A stretch of 64,000 nucleotides of DNA from Nodosilinea sp. FACHB-141 (GTDB lineage: Bacteria > Cyanobacteriota > Cyanobacteriia > Phormidesmidales > Phormidesmidaceae): the NCBI RefSeq assembly GCF_014696135.1, contig NZ_JACJPP010000017.1, positions 43,228 to 107,227 of the forward strand, given 5' to 3'. This document shows positions 10,201 through 17,461 of the stretch, in pieces. The notes beneath the pieces are model-generated. The model was given only the letters and a program-made list of their open reading frames with translations, ran no database searches and had not been told where the DNA came from. The position numbers were made by a program, and so were the translations under genes. Each line of letters begins with the position of its first letter. Within the stretch, counting starts at the first letter, position 1.

Positions 10201-10362
10201 ATTGTGGACCTGGGGCCGGAGGGGGGCGATCGCGGCGGTGAGCTAATTGCGGTCGGCACCCCCGAGGTGGTGGCTAAGGTGGCTGGTTCCTACACGGGCA
10301 ACTACCTGGCCAAGGTGCTAGAGCAGCATCCCGCCGTGGATAAAGCGGCATCGGCTGGATGA
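7282..10362 (+). CDS. uvrA: Excinuclease ABC subunit A
   Basis: 1026 residues. UvrA dimers scan DNA for helix-distorting lesions and load UvrB in nucleotide excision repair. Both ABC modules are complete. The first has Walker A GVSGSGKSSLAFD near 67-79, signature LSGGEAQRIRLATQ near 566 and Walker B LYVLDEPSIGLHQRD. The second has Walker A GVSGSGKSTLVNE near 714, signature LSGGEAQRMKLASE near 905 and LYLIDEPTTGLSFYD. Zinc-finger cysteine pairs are seen at CPHCDR, CEVCHGTRL, CEACGGQG and CEVCKGARYN. The first 40 residues are a Ser/Ala/His-rich extension beyond the usual N-terminus. uvrB and uvrC are not in the window. Confidence 0.98.
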   Translation: MPKSDASAKKTAASSKGRASTNGNQHTGLAHHHAAIDDNVIRIRGARQHNLKNLDLEIPRNKLIVFTGVSGSGKSSLAFDTIFAEGQRRYVESLSAYARQFLGQVDKPDVDAIEGLSPAISIDQKSTSHNPRSTVGTVTEIYDYLRLLYGRAGDPHCPHCDRSISPQSIDQMIDRVMALPDRTRFQILAPVVRGKKGTHKKLLSSLASEGFVRVRVNGELRELTDNIELDKNYSHNIEVVVDRLVKKEDLQDRLADSLRTCLKRSEGIAVIDILAEKPQETANPEPGSNVVSLTDRLPQAAEAEGSYGQPKELVFSENFACPEHGAVMEELSPRLFSFNSPYGACPHCHGLGSLRTFSAELVVPDPTLPVYAAIAPWSEKDNTYYFSLLYSVGQAFGFEIQSRWDQLTPEQQHIVLHGSDEKIYIESDSRYRERKGYQRQYEGVLPILDRQYKDATSELHKQKLEKYLIDQPCEVCHGTRLKPESNAVRIGPHSISDLTNVSIRECLSRIRNLVGEEGEAPKLSARQLQIGALVLREIRARLQFMMDVGLDYLTLHRTAMTLSGGEAQRIRLATQIGSGLTGVLYVLDEPSIGLHQRDNDRLLNTLHRLRDLGNTLIVVEHDEDTIRAADYLVDIGPGAGVHGGAIVAEGDLKTLMTAKDSLTGAYLSGRMSIPTPPERRPGNGRSLTLKNVRRNNLKHLDVELPLGALVCITGVSGSGKSTLVNELLYPALQHHFGSKVPFPKHMDKLDGLKALDKVIVIDQSPIGRTPRSNPATYTGVFDVIRNLFTETIEAKARGYKAGQFSFNVKGGRCEACGGQGVNVIEMNFLPDVYVQCEVCKGARYNRDTLQVTYKGKNISDVLNMTAEEALGFFENIPQAASRLQTMVDVGLGYIRLGQTAPTLSGGEAQRMKLASELARRSTGKTLYLIDEPTTGLSFYDVHKLLDVVQRLVDKGNSVLMIEHNLDVIRCADWIVDLGPEGGDRGGELIAVGTPEVVAKVAGSYTGNYLAKVLEQHPAVDKAASAG

Positions 10363-10408
10363 GCTATCAGAGGCTCAGTAGATCGAAGACAATTCCTCCT
10401 GCCAAGAT

Positions 10409-10511
10409 CTAGCCCTCACCCCCAGCCCCTCTCCCAGGGAGGAGAGGGGAGCCGGAAAACCTTTCAAAGTCCCTCTCCCAGTTTGGGAGAGGGATTTAGG
10501 GTGAGGGCTAG
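10409..10511. repeat. Nested inverted-repeat (REP/MITE-like) element
   Basis: The outer arms CTAGCCCTCACC (10409-10420) and GGTGAGGGCTAG (10500-10511) are inverted. They enclose two separate hairpins: CCCCTCTCC...GGAGAGGGG at about 10426-10449 and CCCTCTCCCA-gtt-TGGGAGAGGG at 10471-10493. This matches the widespread CCCTCACCCC/GGGGTGAGGG palindromic repeat class. It lies 47 bp after the uvrA stop and could also act as its transcript end. Confidence 0.75.
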
Positions 10512-10567
10512 CAGGGAATTTGCGATCTACCGAGGTTAGGATGTGGCTAAATCAAAGCGATTAGCCC

Positions 10568-10777
10568 ATGAATTTTCTGCCGACGACTGCCATGCAGACT
10601 GAGGTACCCACCAGCTTAATGGCTTAAGCCCAAAGGTTGATCGATGCGGGCTGGTTTAGCAGCATGGACGACATCATGCTCAGTGCACTGCGTCGTTTCC
10701 TGGACTCGCATCGGGAGGATCTTACAGAAGATTCCATCCGCCAGGATGTGGAATGGGGACTGCGCGGGAATGACTAA
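10568..10777 (+). pseudogene. Antitoxin gene with in-frame stop (PIN toxin partner)
   Basis: The + strand frame begins MNFLPTTAMQTEVPTSLMA, meets TAA at 10625-10627, then continues as AQRLIDAGWFSSMDDIM, LSALRRFLDSHREDL and TEDSIRQDVEWGLRGND to a stop at 10777. A single CAA-to-TAA change would restore a 69-residue protein with a helical, antitoxin-like layout. The downstream remnant overlaps its stop by ATGACTAA, the usual antitoxin-toxin coupling. Re-initiation at ATG 10664 could still yield a 37-residue C-terminal fragment. I call it a nonsense-inactivated antitoxin. The family name is not certain. Confidence 0.65.
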
Positions 10778-10832
10778 TACAGCGACAGTCGTCATCTGTG
10801 ATGCTGGCCCGCTGAATAACGAGCAAGGGTGA
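10770..10832 (+). pseudogene. Truncated PIN-domain (DUF3368-like) toxin remnant
   Basis: MTNTATVVICDAGPLNNEQG then stop. The start VVICDAGPL is the first strand and first catalytic Asp of PIN/DUF3368 ribonuclease toxins, which normally run to about 150 residues and continue with a hydrophobic residue after GPL. Homology appears to end after codon 15, and the remaining codons run straight into the terminator hairpin at 10823. The rest of the toxin has been deleted, so the product cannot be active. Confidence 0.65.
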
Positions 10833-10863
10833 GAGAAGGTTAACTTCTCTCACCCTTGCTTTT
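10823..10863 (+). terminator. Strong Rho-independent terminator
   Basis: Perfect 16-bp arms at 10823-10838 and 10844-10859 with a 5-nt loop, followed by four T. It overlaps the 3' end of the toxin remnant, so it may mark the junction produced by the deletion. Confidence 0.8.
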
Positions 10864-10881
10864 GTGTTGAATTTTAGAAAA

Positions 10882-10937
10882 TGGTGGCTGAGCGGAGTCG
10901 TTCGCTTTGCGTCTCCCAAAGGGAGAAAGCCACCGTT
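10882..10937 (-). terminator. Hairpin terminator of the 118-aa gene
   Basis: On the minus strand, GGTGGCT pairs with AGCCACC, enclosing a smaller CTCCC/GGGAG hairpin and followed by ATTTT. It starts just after the stop codon at 10944. Confidence 0.5.
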
Positions 10938-10943
10938 TTGGCG

Positions 10944-11300
10944 TTACGCCGCCAGCTTGGGTTTGCGGGTGGGGCGCTTGCGATCGCTCTTGCGAATGCC
11001 GCCAGCCATTTCGTATTCGTTGCTGTCTTTGCCGTAGCGGGTAGCGACCCCTAGCAAAATGCGTTCCGAAAAGTCGCGGACAACTTGCTCAGCGTCTTGA
11101 ACGGCGTTGCCAGCCTGGTCAAGCAGAGAGAGGAATTCGTTGTAGTCGTGGAGCTTTTGGCGCAAATCTTCGATCGCTCGGGTGTAGGCGGTGGTGGTGA
11201 TGCCGTTGCCCAGGTCAAGGTCTCTTTCAATCGACTGAGCACCCGCATTCCGTTTTTCGGCCAGGGTGAGGTACTTGGAGGTGCGTTTTTGGCGCGGCAT
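10944..11300 (-). CDS. Hypothetical 118-aa protein
   Basis: I do not recognise this protein. It has a basic N-terminus (MPRQKRTSKYLTLAEKRNAG), a helical middle (about 30-90) with the segment TRAIEDLRQKLHDYNEFLSL that could form a coiled coil, and a very basic C-terminus (RKSDRKRPTRKPKLAA). The layout suggests a small nucleic-acid-binding or scaffold protein, but no known domain is visible. It sits alone between the dead toxin-antitoxin module and the 21-bp repeat array, about 270 bp downstream of the latter. The start ATG is the only reasonable one. Confidence 0.6.
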   Translation of the reverse strand: MPRQKRTSKYLTLAEKRNAGAQSIERDLDLGNGITTTAYTRAIEDLRQKLHDYNEFLSLLDQAGNAVQDAEQVVRDFSERILLGVATRYGKDSNEYEMAGGIRKSDRKRPTRKPKLAA

Positions 11301-11570
11301 AGGTTAGATGACCCTATTGAAATTACTCTTTGACTGTAGCGATCGCTGTAAGCCAGCGAGACTAGGGTTTTCGCGGATTTGGGTTGGATAGTCTGTGTTG
11401 TTTTGGCCCCGGTTGAGCAGGGTTGTGTAAAGGGAGTGACTTTTCGTCGATGGGGCAGGCGCAAAGGCTGGCGGCAAGGGCGGTTTGATGGGTTGGTGGC
11501 AGTACGGAGGGTGTCACCCCTGAGGGCGATCGCTGCCGTTTGAGAGGAGGCTTTGGGTGTGGTGGTGCTA

Positions 11571-11815
11571 AGTAACGGGAGGCCGATACAGAGTAACGGC
11601 AGGCCAGTACAAAGAAACGAGAGGCTGGTGCAAAGGAACAAGGGGCCGTTGCAGAGTGACGAGAGGCCTGTACAAAGAAACAGAAGGTTGGTACAGAGTA
11701 GCGGCAGGCTGTTACAGAGTAGCGGCAGGCCCGTGCAAAGAAACAGGGGGCCGTTGCAGAGTAATGGAAGGCTGGTGCAAAGGAGCTAGAGGCCGTTGCA
11801 AAGGAACAGCTAGAG
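11571..11815. repeat. 21-bp tandem repeat array, about 11.5 units
   Basis: Degenerate units of exactly 21 bp, consensus close to AGTAACGGCAGGCCGGTACA plus A, run head to tail from 11571. Because 21 is divisible by three, all frames stay periodic. The + strand frame 11553-11789 would encode a heptad repeat (S-N-G-R-P-V-Q), and the minus frame gives L-C-T-G-L-P-L. No ribosome site or homology supports translation, so I list it as a repeat only. The spacer from 11301 to 11899 holds nothing else I can identify. Confidence 0.9.
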
Positions 11816-11899
11816 GTTTGGGAGCACGCTGTTGGTTTTGTGGGACACGTCTCGACGCGCTAGCATTGGGACGATGATCTTATCCTTGGCAGTATGCCT

Positions 11900-14800
11900 C
11901 TACCGGAGGGATTCAAGCACTTCAGGGGTAAAAGGGTTTTCGCCTCTCTCTAAAGCATTGACCCACTCCTGGCGCTGAGCTTTAGCTTCTTCGTCAGCTG
12001 TCCATTCAATGAAGGCTTGAAAATCGGTGATGGCCCCCTGAGTGTTGCCGGTCAGGGCTCGAGCCAAGCCGCGACTGTCGACGATGTCGCCATTGTTGGG
12101 GGACAGAGCGACGGCTTTGTCACAAGCGTACATGACTGCTTCTGCTTGGTTGTAAATGCTGCCATCCCAGCAGAGGCTATTCCAATCATCGGCTGAGATA
12201 CTATTTTTTAGCTTCAGGGCATCAGCTTGGCGGTAGGCTGCTACGGCTGCTGCCAAGTTGCCGTCATTAACAAGTTGATTACCCTTAGCTAAATACCCCT
12301 GTACCGCTAGTTCTTCGGCGTAGGTTTCAGGTTCAAAGCCTAGGGTAGAATCCAGCAACTTAGCCGAGGCTAACTTAGCGGTCACTTCAGAAATTTTTCC
12401 TGCCCGGGCGAGTTCCTCTGCCTCGTCAACAAAGGTTTGAGCCTGAGCGACAATTTGAGCTTTAGTCCTTGGGTCAATGGCAAGACTGCTGTCCCAATCG
12501 ACCGCTTGCTGAAATAGTTCTCTAGCCTGTTTAAGGTTACCGTCGCGGGCCAGCTTTTCACCCTGGGTAACTAGCATGGGTGCTGCCGCCACCGGTAACG
12601 AGGAGTCACGTTCTTGGCATATTGGTAATTTTATTAGTAACTCTGGAGATTGCTTTGTAAAGTAAGTGTCCAACCAGTTACAACCTTTAGCGGCTAAATC
12701 TGCTAACTGAAAGTTCCATAACTTGACGCTCTGGTCAGCACTGGCGGTGGCGATAGTCTCGCCGTCGGGGCTAAAGGCTACACTCAAGACACTGTCGCTG
12801 TGGCCTTTGAGGGTCTGTAACTCCTCCCCTTGCCGGTTCCATAACTTGACGCTCTGGTCAGCACTGGCGGTGGCGATAGTCTCGCCGTCGGGGCTAAAGG
12901 CTACACTCCAAATACCAGCGCTATGGCCTTTGAGGGTCTGTAACTCCTCCCCTTGCCGGTTCCATAACTTGACGCTCTGGTCAGCACTGGCGGTGGCGAT
13001 AGTCTCGCCGTCGGGGCTAAAGGCTACACTCAAGACCCAGTTGCTGTGACCTTTGATGGTCTGTAACTCCTCCCCTTGCCGGTTCCATAACTTGACGCTC
13101 TGGTCAGCACTGGCGGTGGCGATAGTCTCGCCGTCGGGGCTAAAGGCTACACTCCAAACACCAGCACTGTGGCCTTTGAGTGTTTGCAACTCTTCCCCTT
13201 GTCGGTTCCATAACTTGACGCTCTGATCATCGCCAGCGGTAGCAATGGTCTCGCCGTCAGGGCTAAAGGCCACACTCCTGACCCAATCGCTGTGGCCTTT
13301 GAGGGTCTGTAACTCTTCCCCTTGCCGGTTCCATAACTTGACACTCTGATCATCGCTAGCGGTGGCAATAGTCTCACCGTCGGGGCTAAAGACCACACTC
13401 AAAACACTATCGCTATGGCCTTTGAGGGTTTGCAACTCTTCCCCTTGTCGGTTCCATAACTTGATGTTCTGGTCATTACTGGCGGTGGCGATAGTCTCGC
13501 CGTCGGGGCTAAAGGCCACACTCCTGACCCAATCGCTGTGGCCTTTGAGGGTCTGTAGCTCCTCCCCTTGCCGGTTCCATAACTTGACGCTCTGATCATC
13601 GCTAGCGGTAGCAATGGTCTCGCCGTCAGGGCTAAAGGCCACACTCCTGACCCAATTGCTGTGGCCTTTGAGGGTCTGTAACTCCTCCCCTTGCCGGTTC
13701 CATAACTTGACGCTCTGATCATCACTGGCGGTGGCAATAGTCTCGCCGTCGGGGCTAAAAACTACACTCGAGATCCTAGCGCTGTGGCCTTTGAGGGTCT
13801 GTAACTCCTCCCCTTGCCGGTTCCATAACTTGACGCTCTGGTCAGCACTGGCGGTAGCAATGGTCTCGCCGTCAGGGCTAAAGGCTACACTCAAGACCCA
13901 GTTGCTGTGGCCTTTGAGGGTCTGTAGCTCCTCCCCTTGCCGGTTCCATAACTTGACGCTCTGATCATCACTAGCGGTAGCAATGGTCTCGCCGTCGGGG
14001 CTAAAGACCACACTCCAGACACCGGCGCTGTGGCCTTTGAGGGTCTGTAGCTCCTCCCCCTGCTGGTTCCATAACTTGATGCTCCGATCATCACTAGCGG
14101 TAGCAATGGTCTCGCCGTCGGGGCTAAAGACCACACTCAAAACACTATCGCTATGGCCTTTAAGGGTTTGTAACTCCTCCCCCTGCTGGTTCCATAACTT
14201 GACGCTCTGATCATCGCTAGCGGTGGCAATAGTCTCACCGTCGGGGCTAAAGGCTACACTCCTGACACGATCGCTGTGGCCTTTGAGGGTTTGCAACTCC
14301 TCCCCTTGCCGGTTCCATAACTTGACGCTCTGATCATCACTAGCGGTAGCAATGGTCTCGCCGTTGGGGCTAAAGACCACACTCCTGACACTATCACTGT
14401 GGCCAATTAAGCGTTCGCGCTCATTAACCCCATACATTACTTCTCGAATAGACGATATAGCTCGAAAGCGGGTATGAGGCTCTAGACGAGTTGCATTATC
14501 ACTTTGCAAAGCTTGCCCTGTGAGCATGGCTTGAGTTACGGCAGCTTCTTCCAAACCTGCTTCTAAATAGGTTTCCATGGCTAAGCTGTCGGCTAATGTT
14601 TGAGCATTAATTTTGCCCGTCAGTGCCTGCTGCTGTTGTACCCAGGCAAAGACTCCAACTCCAGTTGATACGGCTGCCAGTGACCCTAAACCGATGGCCG
14701 CTAGGCGAGTTTGCCTGAGTTTTTGCTGCTCTGCCTCGATCCGCTTACGCTGTTCTTCAAACCGTTGTTGCTCTGCCTCGACCCGCATCTGCCGCTCTTG

Positions 14801-17461
14801 GATCAGCTGAGCCATCAACGGCTGCTGCGACGAGCGCAAAAACGCCGCCAGGTAGTCGTGCACCAGCTGGTAGCGGTCGTCAGGGGCATTAGGCACCTGC
14901 ACCACCAGTCCCGATTGAGTCAGAATTTGCAGCACCAACCCAAAGGCTTCGGCATCTACCTCAGTGTGGTTGGTAAAGGTATGTAGGTCATTCAGCAGCT
15001 CGGTCTGTGTTTTCAAGGGGCGGGTGCCTCTCTCATCAGTCAGCAAATACAGCACCAGGTTTGCCAATTTCTGGTGGGCCATCGGACCGCAGTCTCGCAC
15101 CACATCGTTCAGGTACTGCTGCACCAGAGCCGCTTTAATGCTCGCCCTACTATGGGGCCACCCCTGATAGTCCGCCAGCGTCGCAATCCCCTCCGCTTGC
15201 AGCTGAGACCCCACAATTTGCAGCTCAATCGGGCGCACCTCCCCCGCCTCAGCCGCCAGGTCGGACACCACCCGCTCCACCAGGTCGGGGGCCGGGGCAT
15301 AGGGCGTGGGCTGGGTCAGGTCGTCAATCACCCCCTTAGCATCGTCAGGGCTAAAGTTGCCCAGATAATAGATCCACTTTTTATCGAGAATGTTGTTGTC
15401 AATAATCGCCAGGTCCGTCAGGCGGTTGCACTCTAGCAGGTAGTGGGTATAGTCTTCGCGCAGCGACAGCACCACCTTGATATACGGCATCGCCAAACAG
15501 TCGCCCAAAAAGTTATAAAAGCGCAGACGCTCCGCTGGCTGATCGCAGGCAAAAAAGAACTCCTCAAACTGGTCAAAAATAAGCACGATGACCCGATTAA
15601 CCTGAGTCTGCTGGCGCAACAGATTCAATAACAGAGTCTCTAGGTCAGCGGCATTCTCCCCCGCAGATTCGGCTAGAGCAGCTGGCCTTGGCATAGCGCC
15701 CAGCACCTCTTCCACCCAGTTGCCATAGCTCCGCAGCCGCACCGGCACCACCTGCCGCCCCCCAAACCGCTGCTGCTCCAGAGTCGGCACCAGCCCCGCC
15801 TCAATCAGCGAGCTTTTGCCCACCCCCGATGGCCCATAGACAACGGTGAGCACAAATTCATCCTGCTCTAGCCGGGTGACCAACCGGCTCACATCCTGCC
15901 TGCGGCCCGAGGCCATAATCAAGTCGGGGCCGTGGTCGCCCGTGGGCAGCGCCGGGTTAGTAATCTGCTGCTTGGGCTGTAGCCGCCCCGCCCCCACAAA
16001 CGCGCGAAAGTTAAACCGACTCTCGATCGCCTCTTTTTCTCGCCGCGTCTCAAAGGCTTGCAGATAGTGGCCCTGCTCAAAATACCCTCGGCGCAGATAC
16101 TCCAGCGTTTGGCTGTAGAGCCGCGGGTCATACTCCGGCTGGGTAATGCGTTGCACCTGCTCCAGCGTTTGCACCGCCGCATCCACCTGCCCTTGCCCCA
16201 TCTGAGCTTTGCCCAGCGAAAACACATACCAACTGCGATGAAAACTACTCACCCAAGCGTAGAAATCGCGATCCGACACCGAGGCTTCGGCATCGCTGTC
16301 GGCAAACGGCTGAATTAACGCCAGGGCAGCTTCGGCCTGGCGCTGGGCTGCGATATAGTTCTCGTTGGCCAAGTCAACTTCCGCCAAAAAGCCCTCGGCC
16401 CGGGCCTGGCGAACTGGGTTGGCTTGGGCCTGGTGCAGTAACCGCGCCGTGGCTGCAACCGTCTCCAAAGCTTCCCACGCTTCCAGGCAGTGCAAGGCTT
16501 CGGCCCAGTAGTTAATGTAGCGAGCCATTAGCTCTAGCCGCTGGGCCTGGTCAAAGGTTTGTACGGCCTGCTCGAAGTAGCGGCACGCCTGCTGATAGGC
16601 CGGTTCAAACTCGCGGCGGTGGCGCACCGAGTAGTTGCGCCACCACAGGCCCAGGTAAAACTGCCCGTGGCCAATTTTCTCTTGCCATTGGGCAATTGTG
16701 GCAGCGCTGGGATTTTGGTCAACCAGGGCTTGCCACTGAGCCAGGCTGTGTTCGTAGTGCTCGCGGGCCTCTGGGGTGTTGTTGTCGGCAATGCGGCCCT
16801 GCACAAAAGCCAACCCCGCCAACTGCTCTGGGCTAAGGGCAATACCCTGCGCCGTCAGCACCTCCAGGCTGGCCTCTAGCTCACGGCAGCGGGCCGAGCC
16901 GGGGGTGAGGCCCAGCTCTTGGTTGCTAAGAAAGCGGTTTTCCCGCGAGTCCACCACCTGCCGCCCCACGTCGGCAATCAGCTGATCTAAAAAGGCAAGA
17001 AAAAACTCGGGCGGCGTGGCAAAGGTAACCGAGTTGGCCCAAGTGTAAAAATCTGGGGCCGTACGAATCAACTGCTTGAGGCCGTCGTCGGTGAGCCACA
17101 GCACCAGCGGAAACGGAAACTGGCGAAACTCCTCGCGAATTTGGTTGGTAGCGGTGAGCAACTGCTGCAGGTCGTGCACCCCGTCCAGCCCATAGACCAT
17201 TAGGGCATTGGGAAACGGGTTACCAATCTGGCTGCGAATGGTGGTGAAGAGAGTTGTGGTGCTCGGGTCGAGGGTGATTTCGGCAAAGGAAACACTGCAC
17301 TGCTGTCGCAGCTGATTTACCAACCCCTGCCGCTGCTGGGTCGAGTTGCACACCGCCAAAATCAGCTCAAACTCACCCTGAGAAAAGCGCAGCAGGCGGC
17401 AAAGCTCCTCCAGCGCTTGCTGGTTGTGGCGATCGATCTCAGAGGGCGAAACGTCAGGCAT
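11900..17461 (-). CDS. Giant STAND NTPase with TPR and 14 WD40 blades
   Basis: 1853 residues from ATG 17461, which overlaps the upstream gene's stop (ATGCCTGA); a longer frame starts at 17542. Order: an N-terminal alpha/beta region (1-190) that looks like a degenerate NTPase or effector-associated domain; TPR-like helices (about 200-530); an nSTAND1-type NTPase with Walker A GPSGVGKSS near 542 and Walker B VLIFDQFEEFFF near 622; a charged coiled coil (RQMRVEAEQQRFEEQRKRIE) leading to a hydrophobic segment near 918-938; 14 WD40 repeats of 41 residues (about 1020-1582); and a C-terminal TPR region. STAND proteins are ligand-triggered switches in signalling and immunity. The blades are nearly identical except at a few codons. 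A role in recognition or defence is inferred. Confidence 0.9.
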   Translation of the reverse strand: MPDVSPSEIDRHNQQALEELCRLLRFSQGEFELILAVCNSTQQRQGLVNQLRQQCSVSFAEITLDPSTTTLFTTIRSQIGNPFPNALMVYGLDGVHDLQQLLTATNQIREEFRQFPFPLVLWLTDDGLKQLIRTAPDFYTWANSVTFATPPEFFLAFLDQLIADVGRQVVDSRENRFLSNQELGLTPGSARCRELEASLEVLTAQGIALSPEQLAGLAFVQGRIADNNTPEAREHYEHSLAQWQALVDQNPSAATIAQWQEKIGHGQFYLGLWWRNYSVRHRREFEPAYQQACRYFEQAVQTFDQAQRLELMARYINYWAEALHCLEAWEALETVAATARLLHQAQANPVRQARAEGFLAEVDLANENYIAAQRQAEAALALIQPFADSDAEASVSDRDFYAWVSSFHRSWYVFSLGKAQMGQGQVDAAVQTLEQVQRITQPEYDPRLYSQTLEYLRRGYFEQGHYLQAFETRREKEAIESRFNFRAFVGAGRLQPKQQITNPALPTGDHGPDLIMASGRRQDVSRLVTRLEQDEFVLTVVYGPSGVGKSSLIEAGLVPTLEQQRFGGRQVVPVRLRSYGNWVEEVLGAMPRPAALAESAGENAADLETLLLNLLRQQTQVNRVIVLIFDQFEEFFFACDQPAERLRFYNFLGDCLAMPYIKVVLSLREDYTHYLLECNRLTDLAIIDNNILDKKWIYYLGNFSPDDAKGVIDDLTQPTPYAPAPDLVERVVSDLAAEAGEVRPIELQIVGSQLQAEGIATLADYQGWPHSRASIKAALVQQYLNDVVRDCGPMAHQKLANLVLYLLTDERGTRPLKTQTELLNDLHTFTNHTEVDAEAFGLVLQILTQSGLVVQVPNAPDDRYQLVHDYLAAFLRSSQQPLMAQLIQERQMRVEAEQQRFEEQRKRIEAEQQKLRQTRLAAIGLGSLAAVSTGVGVFAWVQQQQALTGKINAQTLADSLAMETYLEAGLEEAAVTQAMLTGQALQSDNATRLEPHTRFRAISSIREVMYGVNERERLIGHSDSVRSVVFSPNGETIATASDDQSVKLWNRQGEELQTLKGHSDRVRSVAFSPDGETIATASDDQSVKLWNQQGEELQTLKGHSDSVLSVVFSPDGETIATASDDRSIKLWNQQGEELQTLKGHSAGVWSVVFSPDGETIATASDDQSVKLWNRQGEELQTLKGHSNWVLSVAFSPDGETIATASADQSVKLWNRQGEELQTLKGHSARISSVVFSPDGETIATASDDQSVKLWNRQGEELQTLKGHSNWVRSVAFSPDGETIATASDDQSVKLWNRQGEELQTLKGHSDWVRSVAFSPDGETIATASNDQNIKLWNRQGEELQTLKGHSDSVLSVVFSPDGETIATASDDQSVKLWNRQGEELQTLKGHSDWVRSVAFSPDGETIATAGDDQSVKLWNRQGEELQTLKGHSAGVWSVAFSPDGETIATASADQSVKLWNRQGEELQTIKGHSNWVLSVAFSPDGETIATASADQSVKLWNRQGEELQTLKGHSAGIWSVAFSPDGETIATASADQSVKLWNRQGEELQTLKGHSDSVLSVAFSPDGETIATASADQSVKLWNFQLADLAAKGCNWLDTYFTKQSPELLIKLPICQERDSSLPVAAAPMLVTQGEKLARDGNLKQARELFQQAVDWDSSLAIDPRTKAQIVAQAQTFVDEAEELARAGKISEVTAKLASAKLLDSTLGFEPETYAEELAVQGYLAKGNQLVNDGNLAAAVAAYRQADALKLKNSISADDWNSLCWDGSIYNQAEAVMYACDKAVALSPNNGDIVDSRGLARALTGNTQGAITDFQAFIEWTADEEAKAQRQEWVNALERGENPFTPEVLESLR
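12714..14404 (-). repeat. 123-bp WD40 repeat array, 14 units
   Basis: Fourteen head-to-tail 123-bp units inside the STAND gene, each encoding GHS-xxxx-SV(A/V)FSPDGETIATAS-x-DQSVKLWNRQGEELQTLK-type blades. Differences are concentrated at blade residues 4, 5 and 7 (D/N/A, S/W/G/R, R/L/W/S), position 9 (A or V) and the D/A/N before DQS. Fourteen blades fit two seven-bladed propellers. The near-identity at DNA level implies recent duplication or gene conversion, and makes the locus prone to recombination and mis-assembly. Confidence 0.95.

Noticed and set aside
10644..10832. 62-aa plus frame across the toxin-antitoxin remnant
   Set aside because: It is a different frame from both the antitoxin and toxin remnants, so it is a shadow.
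11051..11641. 196-aa minus frame with heptapeptide repeats (LCTGLPL)
   Set aside because: It is the mirror of the 21-bp DNA array and overlaps the 118-aa gene in another frame; there is no ribosome site or homology, so I treat it as repeat DNA.
11553..11789. 78-aa plus frame (SNGRPVQ repeats)
   Set aside because: Produced by the same array; no independent sign of translation.
12723..14210. Long open frames antisense to the WD40 array
   Set aside because: They repeat with the 123-bp unit and are shadows of the real STAND gene.
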